Below are positions 26,550-34,704 of a stretch of DNA of 64,000 bases, piece by piece. The translations under genes were made by a program, and so were the position numbers. The stretch's first letter is position 1. The number at the start of each line of letters is the position of its first letter. The stretch lies in the NCBI RefSeq assembly GCF_003583365.1, contig NZ_QXED01000012.1, positions 1-64,000 on the forward strand, read 5' to 3'. Source of the DNA: Fibrisoma montanum (GTDB lineage: Bacteria > Bacteroidota > Bacteroidia > Cytophagales > Spirosomataceae). The notes beneath the pieces are model-generated. The model did not search any database. It worked only from the letters and a program-made list of their open reading frames with translations, and was not told the origin of the DNA.

Positions 26550-27590
26550 TTAAAAGTGAATCACCCTGTTTTGAGCCGCTGAATCATACGCTGCATAAAC
26601 CAGTTCGACCGTCTTCAGATTATCGTCGCCGGTTGTTTCGGCTTTGCCATCGCCTTGTAAATCGTTCAGGATATTACGATTACAGTCGACAATAGACGAG
26701 TGAACAACGGCATAAGCCGGGTCTGCCCAGGCGTAAGCCGGCGGATTGGCGATCCGCTGTTCGGTCTTGCGCTGTCCGTCTGCCCCACGAGTAGTCGTTT
26801 TGATCACAAAGTCGTTGGTCAGCAGCACGGAGCCGAGCTCACCCTCTACGCTGACCAACGTTTGTGGAAACGCTTCCTTTTCGAGCAGGGATGCATACGA
26901 CATCTCGGCGTAACAGGTAACGCCGGTGCTCATTTTCAGTAAGACATTGGCCACATCTTCGCCTTTTATTCCGGGATTAACCCGCGCTGTCTGGCAATAC
27001 AATGATTGAGCCTCACCGAACAGAAAACGACAGATGTCCAGAATGTGGGAGCCAATGTCGGTAAGAATAAACTTATCCAGTTCGGCCAGAAACGGCTGGT
27101 TGTCGAACACCGGAAACGCCGAACAAAACGAAACCCGCGCTTTGAATGGTCGGCCGATAATCCCAGCATCCAGCACAGCTTTCAGGTGACGAATGGGCGT
27201 TTGCCACCGGAAATTTTCGTGAACATAGAAGCGCACGCCCGCATCCTGGCAGGTCTTGACCATCTGGCGGGCCGCATCACGGTTGGGGCCCATCGGCTTC
27301 TGGCAGATTACGTCGAGGCCCCGTTTAGCCGCTTTTTCTGTAAAGAGAGAGTGGGTGTCTACGTCGGTGATGATGTCTACAAAATCAAGTTCGTCAGCGT
27401 GGCGATCCAGCAGCTCGTCAACGTCGTCGTAGACATGAGGAATGCCAAACTGCTGCGCTACGGATTCGGCTCGTTGCCGGGTCCGGTTATAGGAGGCTAT
27501 GAGTTCAATGCCGTGCAGTTCGCGCCAGGCGGCTATCTGATACGTTGACCAAAAGCCCGTACCAATTACAGCAAACTTTAATTTTTGCAT
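26550..27590 (-). CDS. apsD: Gfo/Idh/MocA oxidoreductase, putative D-apiose dehydrogenase (ApsD-like)
   Basis: 346-aa NAD(P)-dependent oxidoreductase. Rossmann motif FAVIGTGFWSTYQIAAW at the N-terminus (about residues 6-22), the EKP-type lysine in ICQKPMGP (about 96-103) and the family segment YVHENFRWQTPIRHLKAVLD (about 132-151). D-apiose dehydrogenases of the D-apiose pathway belong to this superfamily and oxidise D-apiose to D-apionolactone; assignment rests on this fold plus the adjacent lactonase- and ApnO/OiaC-like genes. First gene of the minus operon; its promoter region is shared with the divergent regulator and carries a pentamer repeat. Confidence 0.65.
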   Translation of the reverse strand: MQKLKFAVIGTGFWSTYQIAAWRELHGIELIASYNRTRQRAESVAQQFGIPHVYDDVDELLDRHADELDFVDIITDVDTHSLFTEKAAKRGLDVICQKPMGPNRDAARQMVKTCQDAGVRFYVHENFRWQTPIRHLKAVLDAGIIGRPFKARVSFCSAFPVFDNQPFLAELDKFILTDIGSHILDICRFLFGEAQSLYCQTARVNPGIKGEDVANVLLKMSTGVTCYAEMSYASLLEKEAFPQTLVSVEGELGSVLLTNDFVIKTTTRGADGQRKTEQRIANPPAYAWADPAYAVVHSSIVDCNRNILNDLQGDGKAETTGDDNLKTVELVYAAYDSAAQNRVIHF

Positions 27591-27631
27591 CTTCTTGCTA
27601 AATAAATACTAAAAGTCGTAGCTTCGCAAAA

Positions 27632-27649
27632 CTCTACTCTACTCTACTG
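27632..27649. repeat. ACTCT tandem pentamer in the divergent promoter region
   Basis: ACTCT occurs three times in tandem followed by ACT. It lies between the start of the dehydrogenase gene (27590) and a minus-strand TACATTTG -7-like element (27662-27669), so it would fall in that gene's 5' leader or early transcribed region. Confidence 0.6.
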
Positions 27650-27661
27650 TACCGCACTTAA

Positions 27662-27669
27662 CAAATGTA
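27662..27669 (-). promoter_or_regulatory. putative -7 element of the dehydrogenase/ABC/lactonase operon
   Basis: The minus strand reads TACATTTG, a perfect TAnnTTTG, 72 nt before the start codon at 27590. No clear -33 TTG is seen. The short 94-nt divergent gap must also hold the promoter of the regulator gene. Confidence 0.35.
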
Positions 27670-27684
27670 CTGATTTTTGAATTT

Positions 27685-28689
27685 GTGATACAGATTGACA
27701 CGATAACAAACACGCCTAAGTACCGACAAATTATTGATGCGGTCGTTAACGCCATTGAAAGTGGAGCGATGGTGCACGGCCAGCAGCTGCCATCCATTAC
27801 GGAGCTATCTGACAGTCAGCAGATCGCGCGGGTGACAGTCGCCAAGGCCTATGAGGAACTGCGGCAGCGGGGCGTTATCATAGCCCAGCATGGGAAGGGT
27901 TTCTACGTAGCCTCTACCGAGGTGCGAACCGCGCTGAATGTATTCGTGCTGTTCGATACGTTGAACGCTTATAAAGAAACACTGTATTACGCGTTCAAAG
28001 CGTCGCTGCCGGCGGATACAGCGTTCAGCGTTTTCTTTCATCATTACAACCGGGAGGTTTTCGACAGCCTGATTCGTAACAATACCGGGCGATATAACTA
28101 CTACGTCGTGATGCCCCATTTCAATGAAGATGTATCGGAAACGGTGGGCCTGATACCGGCCGATAAGCTGCTGATCATCGACCAGAACATTCCAATGCTG
28201 AAGGGGGAATACGCGGCTGTTTATCAACCGTTCGAGCAGGATGTTTATACCGCGTTGGTGGCTGGCCTGGATCGCATCCGGCATTACCATCGCTTGACCC
28301 TGGTGCTGGCCGAGGGTCAGTTTCAGTATGTTCCAAGAGGGATCATTACGGGTTTCAAGCGGTTTGGTCGCGACCACAATATGCCGTGTAGTGTGGTAGA
28401 AAGTTACTCGGACGAATTGGTCTGGCCGGGCGAAGCGTACCTGTTATTTGCCGATCTGGACTTAGTCCGGTTTGTCCGGCAGGTGAACCAGCGCGGCTGG
28501 AAACTGGGCGAAGACATCGGGCTTATTTCATACGATGATACACCGATGAAGGAGATTCTGGAAGGTGGCATCACGGTAATCTCAACGGACTTTGCGGAGA
28601 TGGGTCGAACCGCCGGCCGACTCATCTCCGAACGGCTGAGGATGCAGATTGAGAATCCGGGGGGCTTGATTTTACGAAAATCGCTATGA
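27685..28689 (+). CDS. GntR-type regulator with periplasmic-binding-protein sensor domain
   Basis: 334-aa DNA-binding protein: GntR winged helix (TPKYRQIIDAVVNAIESGAM, then QLPSITELSDSQQIARVTVAKAY, residues about 10-58) fused to a LacI/AraR-like sugar-binding domain (FSVFFHH, GLISYDDTPMKEIL, ISTDFAEMGRTAG). GTG start at 27685 chosen because it gives the standard MIQIDTITNTPKY beginning of the family. It overlaps the OiaC-like gene by 4 nt, so it is cotranscribed with the pathway and probably responds to a sugar or acid of that pathway to control both divergent operons. Confidence 0.85.
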   Translation: MIQIDTITNTPKYRQIIDAVVNAIESGAMVHGQQLPSITELSDSQQIARVTVAKAYEELRQRGVIIAQHGKGFYVASTEVRTALNVFVLFDTLNAYKETLYYAFKASLPADTAFSVFFHHYNREVFDSLIRNNTGRYNYYVVMPHFNEDVSETVGLIPADKLLIIDQNIPMLKGEYAAVYQPFEQDVYTALVAGLDRIRHYHRLTLVLAEGQFQYVPRGIITGFKRFGRDHNMPCSVVESYSDELVWPGEAYLLFADLDLVRFVRQVNQRGWKLGEDIGLISYDDTPMKEILEGGITVISTDFAEMGRTAGRLISERLRMQIENPGGLILRKSL

Positions 28690-29537
28690 GTGGACGTATG
28701 CAGTTAGGGATCAGCACATACACCTACGGCTGGGCGGTCGGTACACCCGCTAACCGCCCGGCTGCCCATCTGAACGAGCAGGCGCTTCTTGACCGGGCCA
28801 AAGCGTTTGGTATCGGGCTGGTTCAGTTTGGGGATAATCTGCCCTTGCATGACTTGTCGACAGAGCAACTGGAAGCCTTGTACCAACGGGCGCTGGAGGC
28901 AAAAATTGATCTGGAAGTAGGTGCCCGCGGCTTAACCGTCGAACACCTGGAGCGGTACGTTGAGATTGCCCTTCGGGTAGATGCGCACCTGCTTCGGTTC
29001 GTAATTGACAGGGCCGACTATGAACCACCGGTTGATGACGTAGTGAGCCTGCTGAAAGAGGCCTCTCCCCTACTCCACCGCCACCGGATCACCCTGGCGC
29101 TTGAAAACCACGACCGGCTAAAAGCCCGGGAGTTTGCCCGGATTATAGAACGCGTCGGTAGCGACAACGTTGGCATCTGTCTGGACTCGGTCAATTCCAT
29201 GGGGGCTGGCGAAGGGCTGGAGGAGGTCGTGGAAACACTGGCACCCTACACGGTTAACCTGCACCTGAAAGACTTCGGCATCGAGCGACTGCCGCATCAG
29301 ATGGGCTTTCAGATCGACGGCCGACCCGCCGGGCAAGGTATGCTGAACGTACCGTGGCTGGTTGAGCAGGTTGGACAGTACGGCCGTTGTCAGACGGCTA
29401 TTCTGGAGCAGTGGGTCGTTCCGGAAGAAGACATCAGAGAAACGATACCGAAGGAGCAGCGCTGGGCTGAGGAAAGCCTGGCGTACTTACGAACCCTGAC
29501 ACTTTTCACCGATAATTCTTTAACCTTACATACATGA
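28686..29537 (+). CDS. oiaC: xylose-isomerase-like TIM-barrel protein, putative 3-oxo-isoapionate decarboxylase (OiaC-like)
   Basis: 283-aa sugar phosphate isomerase/epimerase-type TIM barrel without signal peptide. Metal ligands expected at Glu140 (LALENHD), Asp167 (ICLDSVNS), His193 (NLHLKDF) and Glu241 (AILEQW). The decarboxylase OiaC of the D-apionate pathway, as I recall it, belongs to this superfamily and turns 3-oxo-isoapionate into L-erythrulose and CO2. It begins with ATGA overlapping the regulator stop and overlaps the ApnO-like gene by 4 nt, so the two enzymes are tightly coupled. A plain isomerase/epimerase is the alternative; the pairing with ApnO favours OiaC. Confidence 0.6.
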   Translation: MSGRMQLGISTYTYGWAVGTPANRPAAHLNEQALLDRAKAFGIGLVQFGDNLPLHDLSTEQLEALYQRALEAKIDLEVGARGLTVEHLERYVEIALRVDAHLLRFVIDRADYEPPVDDVVSLLKEASPLLHRHRITLALENHDRLKAREFARIIERVGSDNVGICLDSVNSMGAGEGLEEVVETLAPYTVNLHLKDFGIERLPHQMGFQIDGRPAGQGMLNVPWLVEQVGQYGRCQTAILEQWVVPEEDIRETIPKEQRWAEESLAYLRTLTLFTDNSLTLHT

Positions 29538-30367
29538 CAAAAATCGCATTGGTTGGGGCGGGTGGCAAAATGGGCTGCCGCCTGACCGACAACTTTCTGA
29601 AAATACCGGCCTATGACCTGGCATATCTGGAGGTGAGTCAGCAGGGCATTGAGAATCTTCGGCAACGGGGTGTTTCGGTAAGTCAGCAGGCCGAATCCGT
29701 GGCCGATGCTGACGTCGTGATTCTGGCGGTTCCTGACGTAGCGATCGGCAGAATTTCGGAAGAGATCATTCCGCAGATGAAACCAGACGCGCTGGTTATG
29801 ACTCTCGACCCGGCGGCTCCCCTCGATGGCGTCATTGCTCACCGCGACGATCTGGGCTACGTTATTGCCCACCCCTGCCACCCATCGGTATTCAACTGGG
29901 AACCGACCGAGCAGGCCTTCCGCGATTTTTACGGCGGCATTTCGGCTAAACAATCGATCGTGGTAGCGTTGATGCACGGCACGGAGGATCATTACGCTCT
30001 AGGTGAGAAAGTGGCGCAGGACATGTACGCTCCCATTAAAGACACCCACCGGATCACCCTCGAACAGATGGCCATTCTGGAACCGGCGATGGTCGAAACG
30101 CTGGCCCAGACCTGCATGGAAGTGGTGAAGGAAGGCTACGACCGTATTGTTGAGCTGGGTGTTCCCGAAGCAGCCGCCCGCGATTTTGTGTTGGGGCATC
30201 TGCGCATTCAGATTGCGGTGCTGTTTAAGGAGGTGAACGGTACGTTCTCCGATGCGGCTTACAAGATCAGTAAGCGGGCCAAGCCAATTCTCTTCAGGGA
30301 CAACTGGAAAGGCATCTTCGAGATGGACGACATTCGCGAGCAGGTGAAAGATATTACGACGAAGTAA
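29534..30367 (+). CDS. apnO: 6-phosphogluconate dehydrogenase-fold enzyme, putative D-apionate oxidoisomerase (ApnO-like)
   Basis: 277-aa cytosolic protein. N-terminal NAD-binding motif IALVGAGGKMGCRL (GxGGxxG at residues 8-14), VVILAVPD (about 60-67), then AHPCHPSVFNWEP and a helical C-terminal domain containing ARDFVLGHLRIQIAVLF and KPILFRDNWKGIFE. This looks to me like the D-apionate oxidoisomerase group, which oxidises and rearranges D-apionate to 3-oxo-isoapionate. Translationally coupled to the OiaC-like gene upstream; a perfect hairpin follows before the glycosidase gene. A related hydroxyacid dehydrogenase function cannot be excluded from sequence alone. Confidence 0.65.
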   Translation: MTKIALVGAGGKMGCRLTDNFLKIPAYDLAYLEVSQQGIENLRQRGVSVSQQAESVADADVVILAVPDVAIGRISEEIIPQMKPDALVMTLDPAAPLDGVIAHRDDLGYVIAHPCHPSVFNWEPTEQAFRDFYGGISAKQSIVVALMHGTEDHYALGEKVAQDMYAPIKDTHRITLEQMAILEPAMVETLAQTCMEVVKEGYDRIVELGVPEAAARDFVLGHLRIQIAVLFKEVNGTFSDAAYKISKRAKPILFRDNWKGIFEMDDIREQVKDITTK

Positions 30368-30372
30368 TTCGC

Positions 30373-30419
30373 TACCGGCGGGTTGTTTAACAGACCTTTG
30401 TTTCAATCGCCCGCCGGTA
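30373..30419 (+). promoter_or_regulatory. hairpin between the ApnO-like and glycosidase genes
   Basis: TACCGGCGGG (30373-30382) pairs perfectly with CCCGCCGGTA (30410-30419) around a 27-nt loop, followed by AAAAA rather than a T-run. In an operon this suggests an mRNA stabilising or processing element rather than a strong terminator. Confidence 0.45.
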
Positions 30420-30436
30420 AAAACTGACCCTTACCC

Positions 30437-31840
30437 ATGAAAAAATACATCCTCCTAGCCGGACTTCTTGCCTTGCAGGGACTGGCCATGGCTCAGAAGC
30501 CGTTTGCGCACGGGCCCCTGAAAGTATCTGATAACAAACGCTATCTGGTGCATCAGGACGGTACGCCGTTCTTTTACCTGGGCGACACGGCCTGGGAGCT
30601 TTTCCACCGCACGAACCGCGAACAAGCCGATCGGTACCTCAAGCGCCGGGCAGAGCAAGGCTTCACCGTTGTTCAGGCCGTGGCATTGGCCGAGCTGGAT
30701 GGGCTTAATGATCCAAATTCCAATGGCGATAAGCCTCTGCTCAACAACGACCCGACGACACCCAACGAAGCGTACTTCAAACACGTCGACTACATCATTG
30801 ATAAAGCCGCTGAATACGGCCTGGTCATCGGTTTGTTGCCCACCTGGGGAGACAAAGTATTCAAAGATCGCTGGGGCAAAGGCCCGGAAATTTTCACGAC
30901 GCAAACCGCCCGGACGTACGGCCATTACATGGGCAACCGATACAAGGATCGTCAAAACATTATCTGGGTGCTGGGGGGAGACCGTAACCCGCGGGAAGGT
31001 TCGCAGGACGTAGCTGTATGGCGGGCCATGGCAGAAGGCATTCAGGAAGGCGTTGGCGGAGCCGATAAAGCGCTGATGACGTTCCATCCCCAGCCAAACT
31101 CTGTACAGGATGGTGGTGCGTCGAAGTGGTTTGGTCAGGATAGCTGGCTCGATTTCAACATGCACCAGAATGGGCACTGCCGCGATACGCCCGTGTACGA
31201 CCACATCACGACCTCGTACAACCGTCAGCCGACTAAACCGACCATGGACGCTGAGCCGATCTACGAAGATCACCCGGTCTGTTTCAATGCCAGGGAATTA
31301 GGCACATCGAACACACTGGACGTACGGAAAGCGGCATACCTCGATTTGTTTGCCGGTGCGCACGGTCATACCTATGGTTGCCATGACATCTGGCAGATGT
31401 ACGCACCCGGCCGCGAGCCGATCAACGGACCGCACATGGCCTGGTACGACGCGCTGGAGTTGCCGGGTGCCAACCAGATGAAGTTCGTCCGAAAGCTGAT
31501 GGAGTCTCGCCCAATGCTGGATCGGGTGCCGGATCAGTCGCTGCTGGTAGAAAACAACTACCCGCCTGCGGAGCGCATCCAGGCCACCCGGGGTAAAGAC
31601 TACGCGTTCGTGTATTCGTCGGCCGGTAAGCCGTTTACGGTCAACATGGGTAAGATCTTGGGCGGTCAGGTAATTGCCTACTGGTTTGATCCACGCAAAG
31701 GCGAGGTAAAGCAGGCCGGTTCGTTTTCGAATAAAGGACAGCAGAAGTTTGCACCGCCATCGGCCGGATATGGTCAGGACTGGGTACTCATCCTCGACGA
31801 TGCCGCTAAACAGTATCCAATGCTTACGATGAATCCGTAA
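30437..31840 (+). CDS. secreted DUF4038 glycoside hydrolase, GH140-type, putative apiosidase
   Basis: 467-aa exported protein: signal peptide ending LAMAQ (about residue 20), then a TIM-barrel DUF4038 domain (GTPFFYLGDTAWELFHRTN, about 42-60) and a small C-terminal beta domain (about 385-467) like the putative collagen-binding domain of this family. Acid/nucleophile candidates are Asp182 in VLGGDRNP and Glu273 in MDAEPIYED, matching the layout of GH140 family member BT1012, the apiosidase of rhamnogalacturonan II breakdown. It lies between ApnO-like and permease genes (1-nt gap to the latter), so it probably supplies the sugar the importer takes up. Confidence 0.75.
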   Translation: MKKYILLAGLLALQGLAMAQKPFAHGPLKVSDNKRYLVHQDGTPFFYLGDTAWELFHRTNREQADRYLKRRAEQGFTVVQAVALAELDGLNDPNSNGDKPLLNNDPTTPNEAYFKHVDYIIDKAAEYGLVIGLLPTWGDKVFKDRWGKGPEIFTTQTARTYGHYMGNRYKDRQNIIWVLGGDRNPREGSQDVAVWRAMAEGIQEGVGGADKALMTFHPQPNSVQDGGASKWFGQDSWLDFNMHQNGHCRDTPVYDHITTSYNRQPTKPTMDAEPIYEDHPVCFNARELGTSNTLDVRKAAYLDLFAGAHGHTYGCHDIWQMYAPGREPINGPHMAWYDALELPGANQMKFVRKLMESRPMLDRVPDQSLLVENNYPPAERIQATRGKDYAFVYSSAGKPFTVNMGKILGGQVIAYWFDPRKGEVKQAGSFSNKGQQKFAPPSAGYGQDWVLILDDAAKQYPMLTMNP

Positions 31841-31841
31841 C

Positions 31842-32846
31842 ATGGCTAAGCTCTTACAAGATCGGGTATACACCCTTGCCCTGACGATTGTGCTCGTTGG
31901 AATTGGTGCTGCGGTTATTTTTCCGCAAACCTTCCCCACATTCGGTAACATGAGTCAGGTGGTGCTGAACCTGTCCATCGACAGCATCGTGGCGGTTGGC
32001 ATGATGCTGCTCCTGGTCACGGGCGTGTTTGATCTGTCGGTTGGCTCGGTGGTGGCGTTCTCGGGCGGTCTGGCGGCTTACCTGATGTTCTTCCTGAATT
32101 GGCCGGTACCGCTGGCTATTCTGTCGGCGTTAGGGGCATCTACGCTCATCGGTGCTGTCAACGGTTACCTGATTGCCTACCAGGGGATCAACCCCATGAT
32201 TCAGACGCTGGCCATGATGGGGATTGTTCGTGGAGGAGCGCTCATGGTGAGCGGCTCCGGTATTCAGAACCTCCCCTACTGGTTCGGCGCTATCGGACAA
32301 TCGCGGTTATTGGGGGTGCAAATGCCGGTCTGGTATATGCTGCTGGTTGTAGCGGTGTTTTCGTTCCTGATGGATAAGTCGGTGTTCTTCCGGCGTTATT
32401 ATTACATCGGCGGCAACGAACGGGCGGCCGATCTGTCGGGTATTCGCGTCAAACGGATGAAGATGTACGGTTTCATGCTTACCTCCACGCTGGCCGGTAT
32501 CGCGGGTATACTGCTCGCATCCCGATTAGGTGCGGCTTTGTCAACATCCGGGCGGGGGTTGGAACTACGGGTCATCACGGCCGCAATTCTGGGGGGAGCC
32601 AGCCTGACCGGTGGTCAGGGACGTATCATCGGTGCGTTGCTGGGAGCCGTGTTCATGGGGCTTGTCAGCAACATCATGATCCTGGCGCGGGTATCGGGCT
32701 ACTGGCAGGAAATCATCCTCGGCCTGATCCTGATCACTGCCGTCTGGACGGATCTGCTGGTGCAAAGACGGAGTTCTATAAAGCGGTCCAATCACGGAGG
32801 GTCAAAGAACATGGAGCAGGGCACAAAAAAAGTCACTTCTGTATGA
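31842..32846 (+). CDS. sugar ABC importer permease (RbsC type)
   Basis: 334-aa inner-membrane protein with about 8-10 helices; the family segment FDLSVGSVVAFSGGLAAYL (about 64-82) and the coupling-helix region GGNERAADLSGIRV (about 190-203) are typical of CUT2 (ribose-type) permeases. The C-terminus after about residue 310 is hydrophilic and atypical. One nt after the glycosidase gene and 46 nt before the binding protein gene. It should pair with the double ATPase encoded at 25080 in the opposite operon. A single permease gene suggests a homodimer. Confidence 0.9.
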   Translation: MAKLLQDRVYTLALTIVLVGIGAAVIFPQTFPTFGNMSQVVLNLSIDSIVAVGMMLLLVTGVFDLSVGSVVAFSGGLAAYLMFFLNWPVPLAILSALGASTLIGAVNGYLIAYQGINPMIQTLAMMGIVRGGALMVSGSGIQNLPYWFGAIGQSRLLGVQMPVWYMLLVVAVFSFLMDKSVFFRRYYYIGGNERAADLSGIRVKRMKMYGFMLTSTLAGIAGILLASRLGAALSTSGRGLELRVITAAILGGASLTGGQGRIIGALLGAVFMGLVSNIMILARVSGYWQEIILGLILITAVWTDLLVQRRSSIKRSNHGGSKNMEQGTKKVTSV

Positions 32847-32892
32847 GCAGCTCTGGATTCTTGACGTTTCGTGGGGTTAACAACTCGTTAGC

Positions 32893-33900
32893 ATGAAAAA
32901 GATAACGCTTGCCTTTCTGCTGCTTGCTACCGCCTGCGAACTACCACCCCGGCAGGCGCAGACGAACGCAGCTTTGCGCACGGCCGAAGCAACCGCTGCC
33001 GAAGGCCGTACGGACGAAGAGTACGTGATGATTACCACGGCCGTGACCATGCCGATGTACGTTAACCACGACCAGGCAACGTTCCGGCGGTGGGGTCAGG
33101 CACGAGGGGTCAGGGTATCAATCCTTGGCCCGGCAGAGTGGGATGTTCCTGCCCAGATTAACACCATCGAAGAAGTGATTGGAACCCGGCCGGCTGGTCT
33201 GCTCATCAACGGCACTGATCCGGCTATTGCGCCCGTGATCAACAAAGCGGTGGCCGCCGGTATTCCGACGGTCGTGTATGATTCGGATATCCCGAACTCA
33301 AACCGCCACGCCTTTCTGGGAACCGACTGGTATGAGATCGGTAAGATGCAGGGCGAAGAAATGGCCCGGCTCATCAATGGAAAAGGTAAGGTCGCTTATA
33401 TGGGTATACTAGGCCTGACCAACATGGAAGATGGTTTTCGGGGGTTACTCGACGTATTCAAAAAGTACCCTCGCATCGAAGTGGTTGGTAAGTACGACGA
33501 CAAGGCGAACGTTGAGGAAGCCGCTCGCATTACGTCCGATTTGCTGGCTGCCCACCCCGACCTCGCCGGCCTTTGCGGCTTTGATTCCAACTCCGGGCCG
33601 GGCATGGCGCTGGCGGTGCGGGAAGCAGGCAAGGCAGGTAAGGTCAAGATCACCACCGTCGACTGGGAGCCGGAGCATCTGCAATTGGTTAGAGACGGCG
33701 TCATTCAAATGCTGGCCGGTCAGAAACGCGAACTCTTTACCTGGTACGGAGCGCAGTTTCTGTATGATATGGTCCACCAGACAAATAAGTTGTCGGCCAA
33801 CGATGCCAAAGCCGGACTGACGAACGTACCGTATGAAATTAACACTGGCCTGATCAGAATTACAAAGGATAATGTGAACGAATTTTTGATCAGGAAATAA
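32893..33900 (+). CDS. sugar-binding lipoprotein of the ABC importer
   Basis: 335-aa type-I periplasmic binding protein. Signal peptide with lipobox LLLATAC (Cys about residue 15); then the substrate domain with VSILGPAEWDVPAQINTIEE, GLLINGTDPAIAPVINKAV and VVYDSDIPNSNRH, as in pentose-binding proteins, and a late VDWEPEHLQLVRDG. It is expected at the outer face of the inner membrane. Last gene of the plus-strand operon; terminator follows. Ligand inferred as apiose or a related pentose from the neighbouring enzymes. Confidence 0.85.
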   Translation: MKKITLAFLLLATACELPPRQAQTNAALRTAEATAAEGRTDEEYVMITTAVTMPMYVNHDQATFRRWGQARGVRVSILGPAEWDVPAQINTIEEVIGTRPAGLLINGTDPAIAPVINKAVAAGIPTVVYDSDIPNSNRHAFLGTDWYEIGKMQGEEMARLINGKGKVAYMGILGLTNMEDGFRGLLDVFKKYPRIEVVGKYDDKANVEEAARITSDLLAAHPDLAGLCGFDSNSGPGMALAVREAGKAGKVKITTVDWEPEHLQLVRDGVIQMLAGQKRELFTWYGAQFLYDMVHQTNKLSANDAKAGLTNVPYEINTGLIRITKDNVNEFLIRK

Positions 33901-33924
33901 TTGTACCTACCGTATGGATTACAG

Positions 33925-33957
33925 CCCGACACCCCTGGCGGTTCGTCGGGTTTTTTT
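33925..33957 (+). terminator. terminator after the binding protein gene
   Basis: CCCGAC (33925-33930) pairs with GTCGGG (33945-33950) around a 14-nt loop followed by a T7 run, 24 nt after the stop codon. Marks the right end of the apiose-type locus. Confidence 0.75.
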
Positions 33958-34008
33958 GTGGGTTCGCACCTGAATTCAGGCCGTTCGTCATTTAACAGAA
34001 AATAAACA

Positions 34009-34036
34009 GGAAACTCAGAACTATCTTTGAGTTTCC
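34009..34036. promoter_or_regulatory. palindromic operator over the efflux operon promoter
   Basis: GGAAACTCA (34009-34017) is perfectly complementary to TGAGTTTCC (34028-34036) with a 10-bp spacer. A perfect TAnnTTTG -7 element, TATCTTTG, lies at 34022-34029 inside the palindrome. A repressor bound here would block the promoter; the TetR-type gene starts 36 nt downstream. Confidence 0.6.
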
Positions 34037-34071
34037 AGAGTTCACCTTGTAAAAGTTCTATTTCCTGATAA

Positions 34072-34704
34072 ATGAAAGAGCGTATACTGGCTGAGGCTGA
34101 ACAATTATTCTGGAAGTACGGAGTACGATCGGTAACGATGGAAGACATCGCCCGGCGGTTAGGGATCTCAAAAAAGACGATCTATCAGCACTTCAGCGAT
34201 AAGCAAGAAATTCTTCAGCAGGTAATCAGCGGAAAAATCACTGACAGCGAGACAAAAGCCGATTGCCTGACTGTTCATGCGACAAACCCGGTCGAAGAAA
34301 TTTTAATGGTGCTTGACATGATGCGGAAAAACAGTGGTCAGGTAAGTCCTAACTTTCTGATTGATATTCAGCGGCACTATCCCGACGCGTTTGCTCTGTA
34401 CAAACAGCACAAAGAGAATTACATCATGCGCTCAATTCTTGAAAATATACAAAAAGGTATTGATCAAGGTCTATACAGGAGCGATATAAACCCACCTATC
34501 TTAGCCCGTCTGCGTGCCGAACAAATTGAATGGGCGTTTAACAATGACTTCTTTCCTACCAACAAGTACGATATGCTCGAAGTGCAGCGCGAGCTGATGC
34601 ATCACTTCGTACGGGGGATACTCACCGAAAAAGGCTTTGCAGTTTACAACCAATACCTCAATCAATTCAAACACGAAGTAGAACGAGTACAACCTAACGC
34701 ATGA
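34072..34704 (+). CDS. TetR/AcrR-family repressor
   Basis: 210-aa DNA-binding protein: N-terminal helix-turn-helix (FWKYGVRSVTMEDIARRLGI, then SKKTIYQHFSDKQEIL, residues about 12-47) and a variable helical ligand domain. It is the first gene of the TolC/adaptor/RND operon and overlaps the TolC gene by 4 nt. A palindrome over the promoter suggests autorepression that is lifted by a transported or toxic compound. Confidence 0.85.
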   Translation: MKERILAEAEQLFWKYGVRSVTMEDIARRLGISKKTIYQHFSDKQEILQQVISGKITDSETKADCLTVHATNPVEEILMVLDMMRKNSGQVSPNFLIDIQRHYPDAFALYKQHKENYIMRSILENIQKGIDQGLYRSDINPPILARLRAEQIEWAFNNDFFPTNKYDMLEVQRELMHHFVRGILTEKGFAVYNQYLNQFKHEVERVQPNA

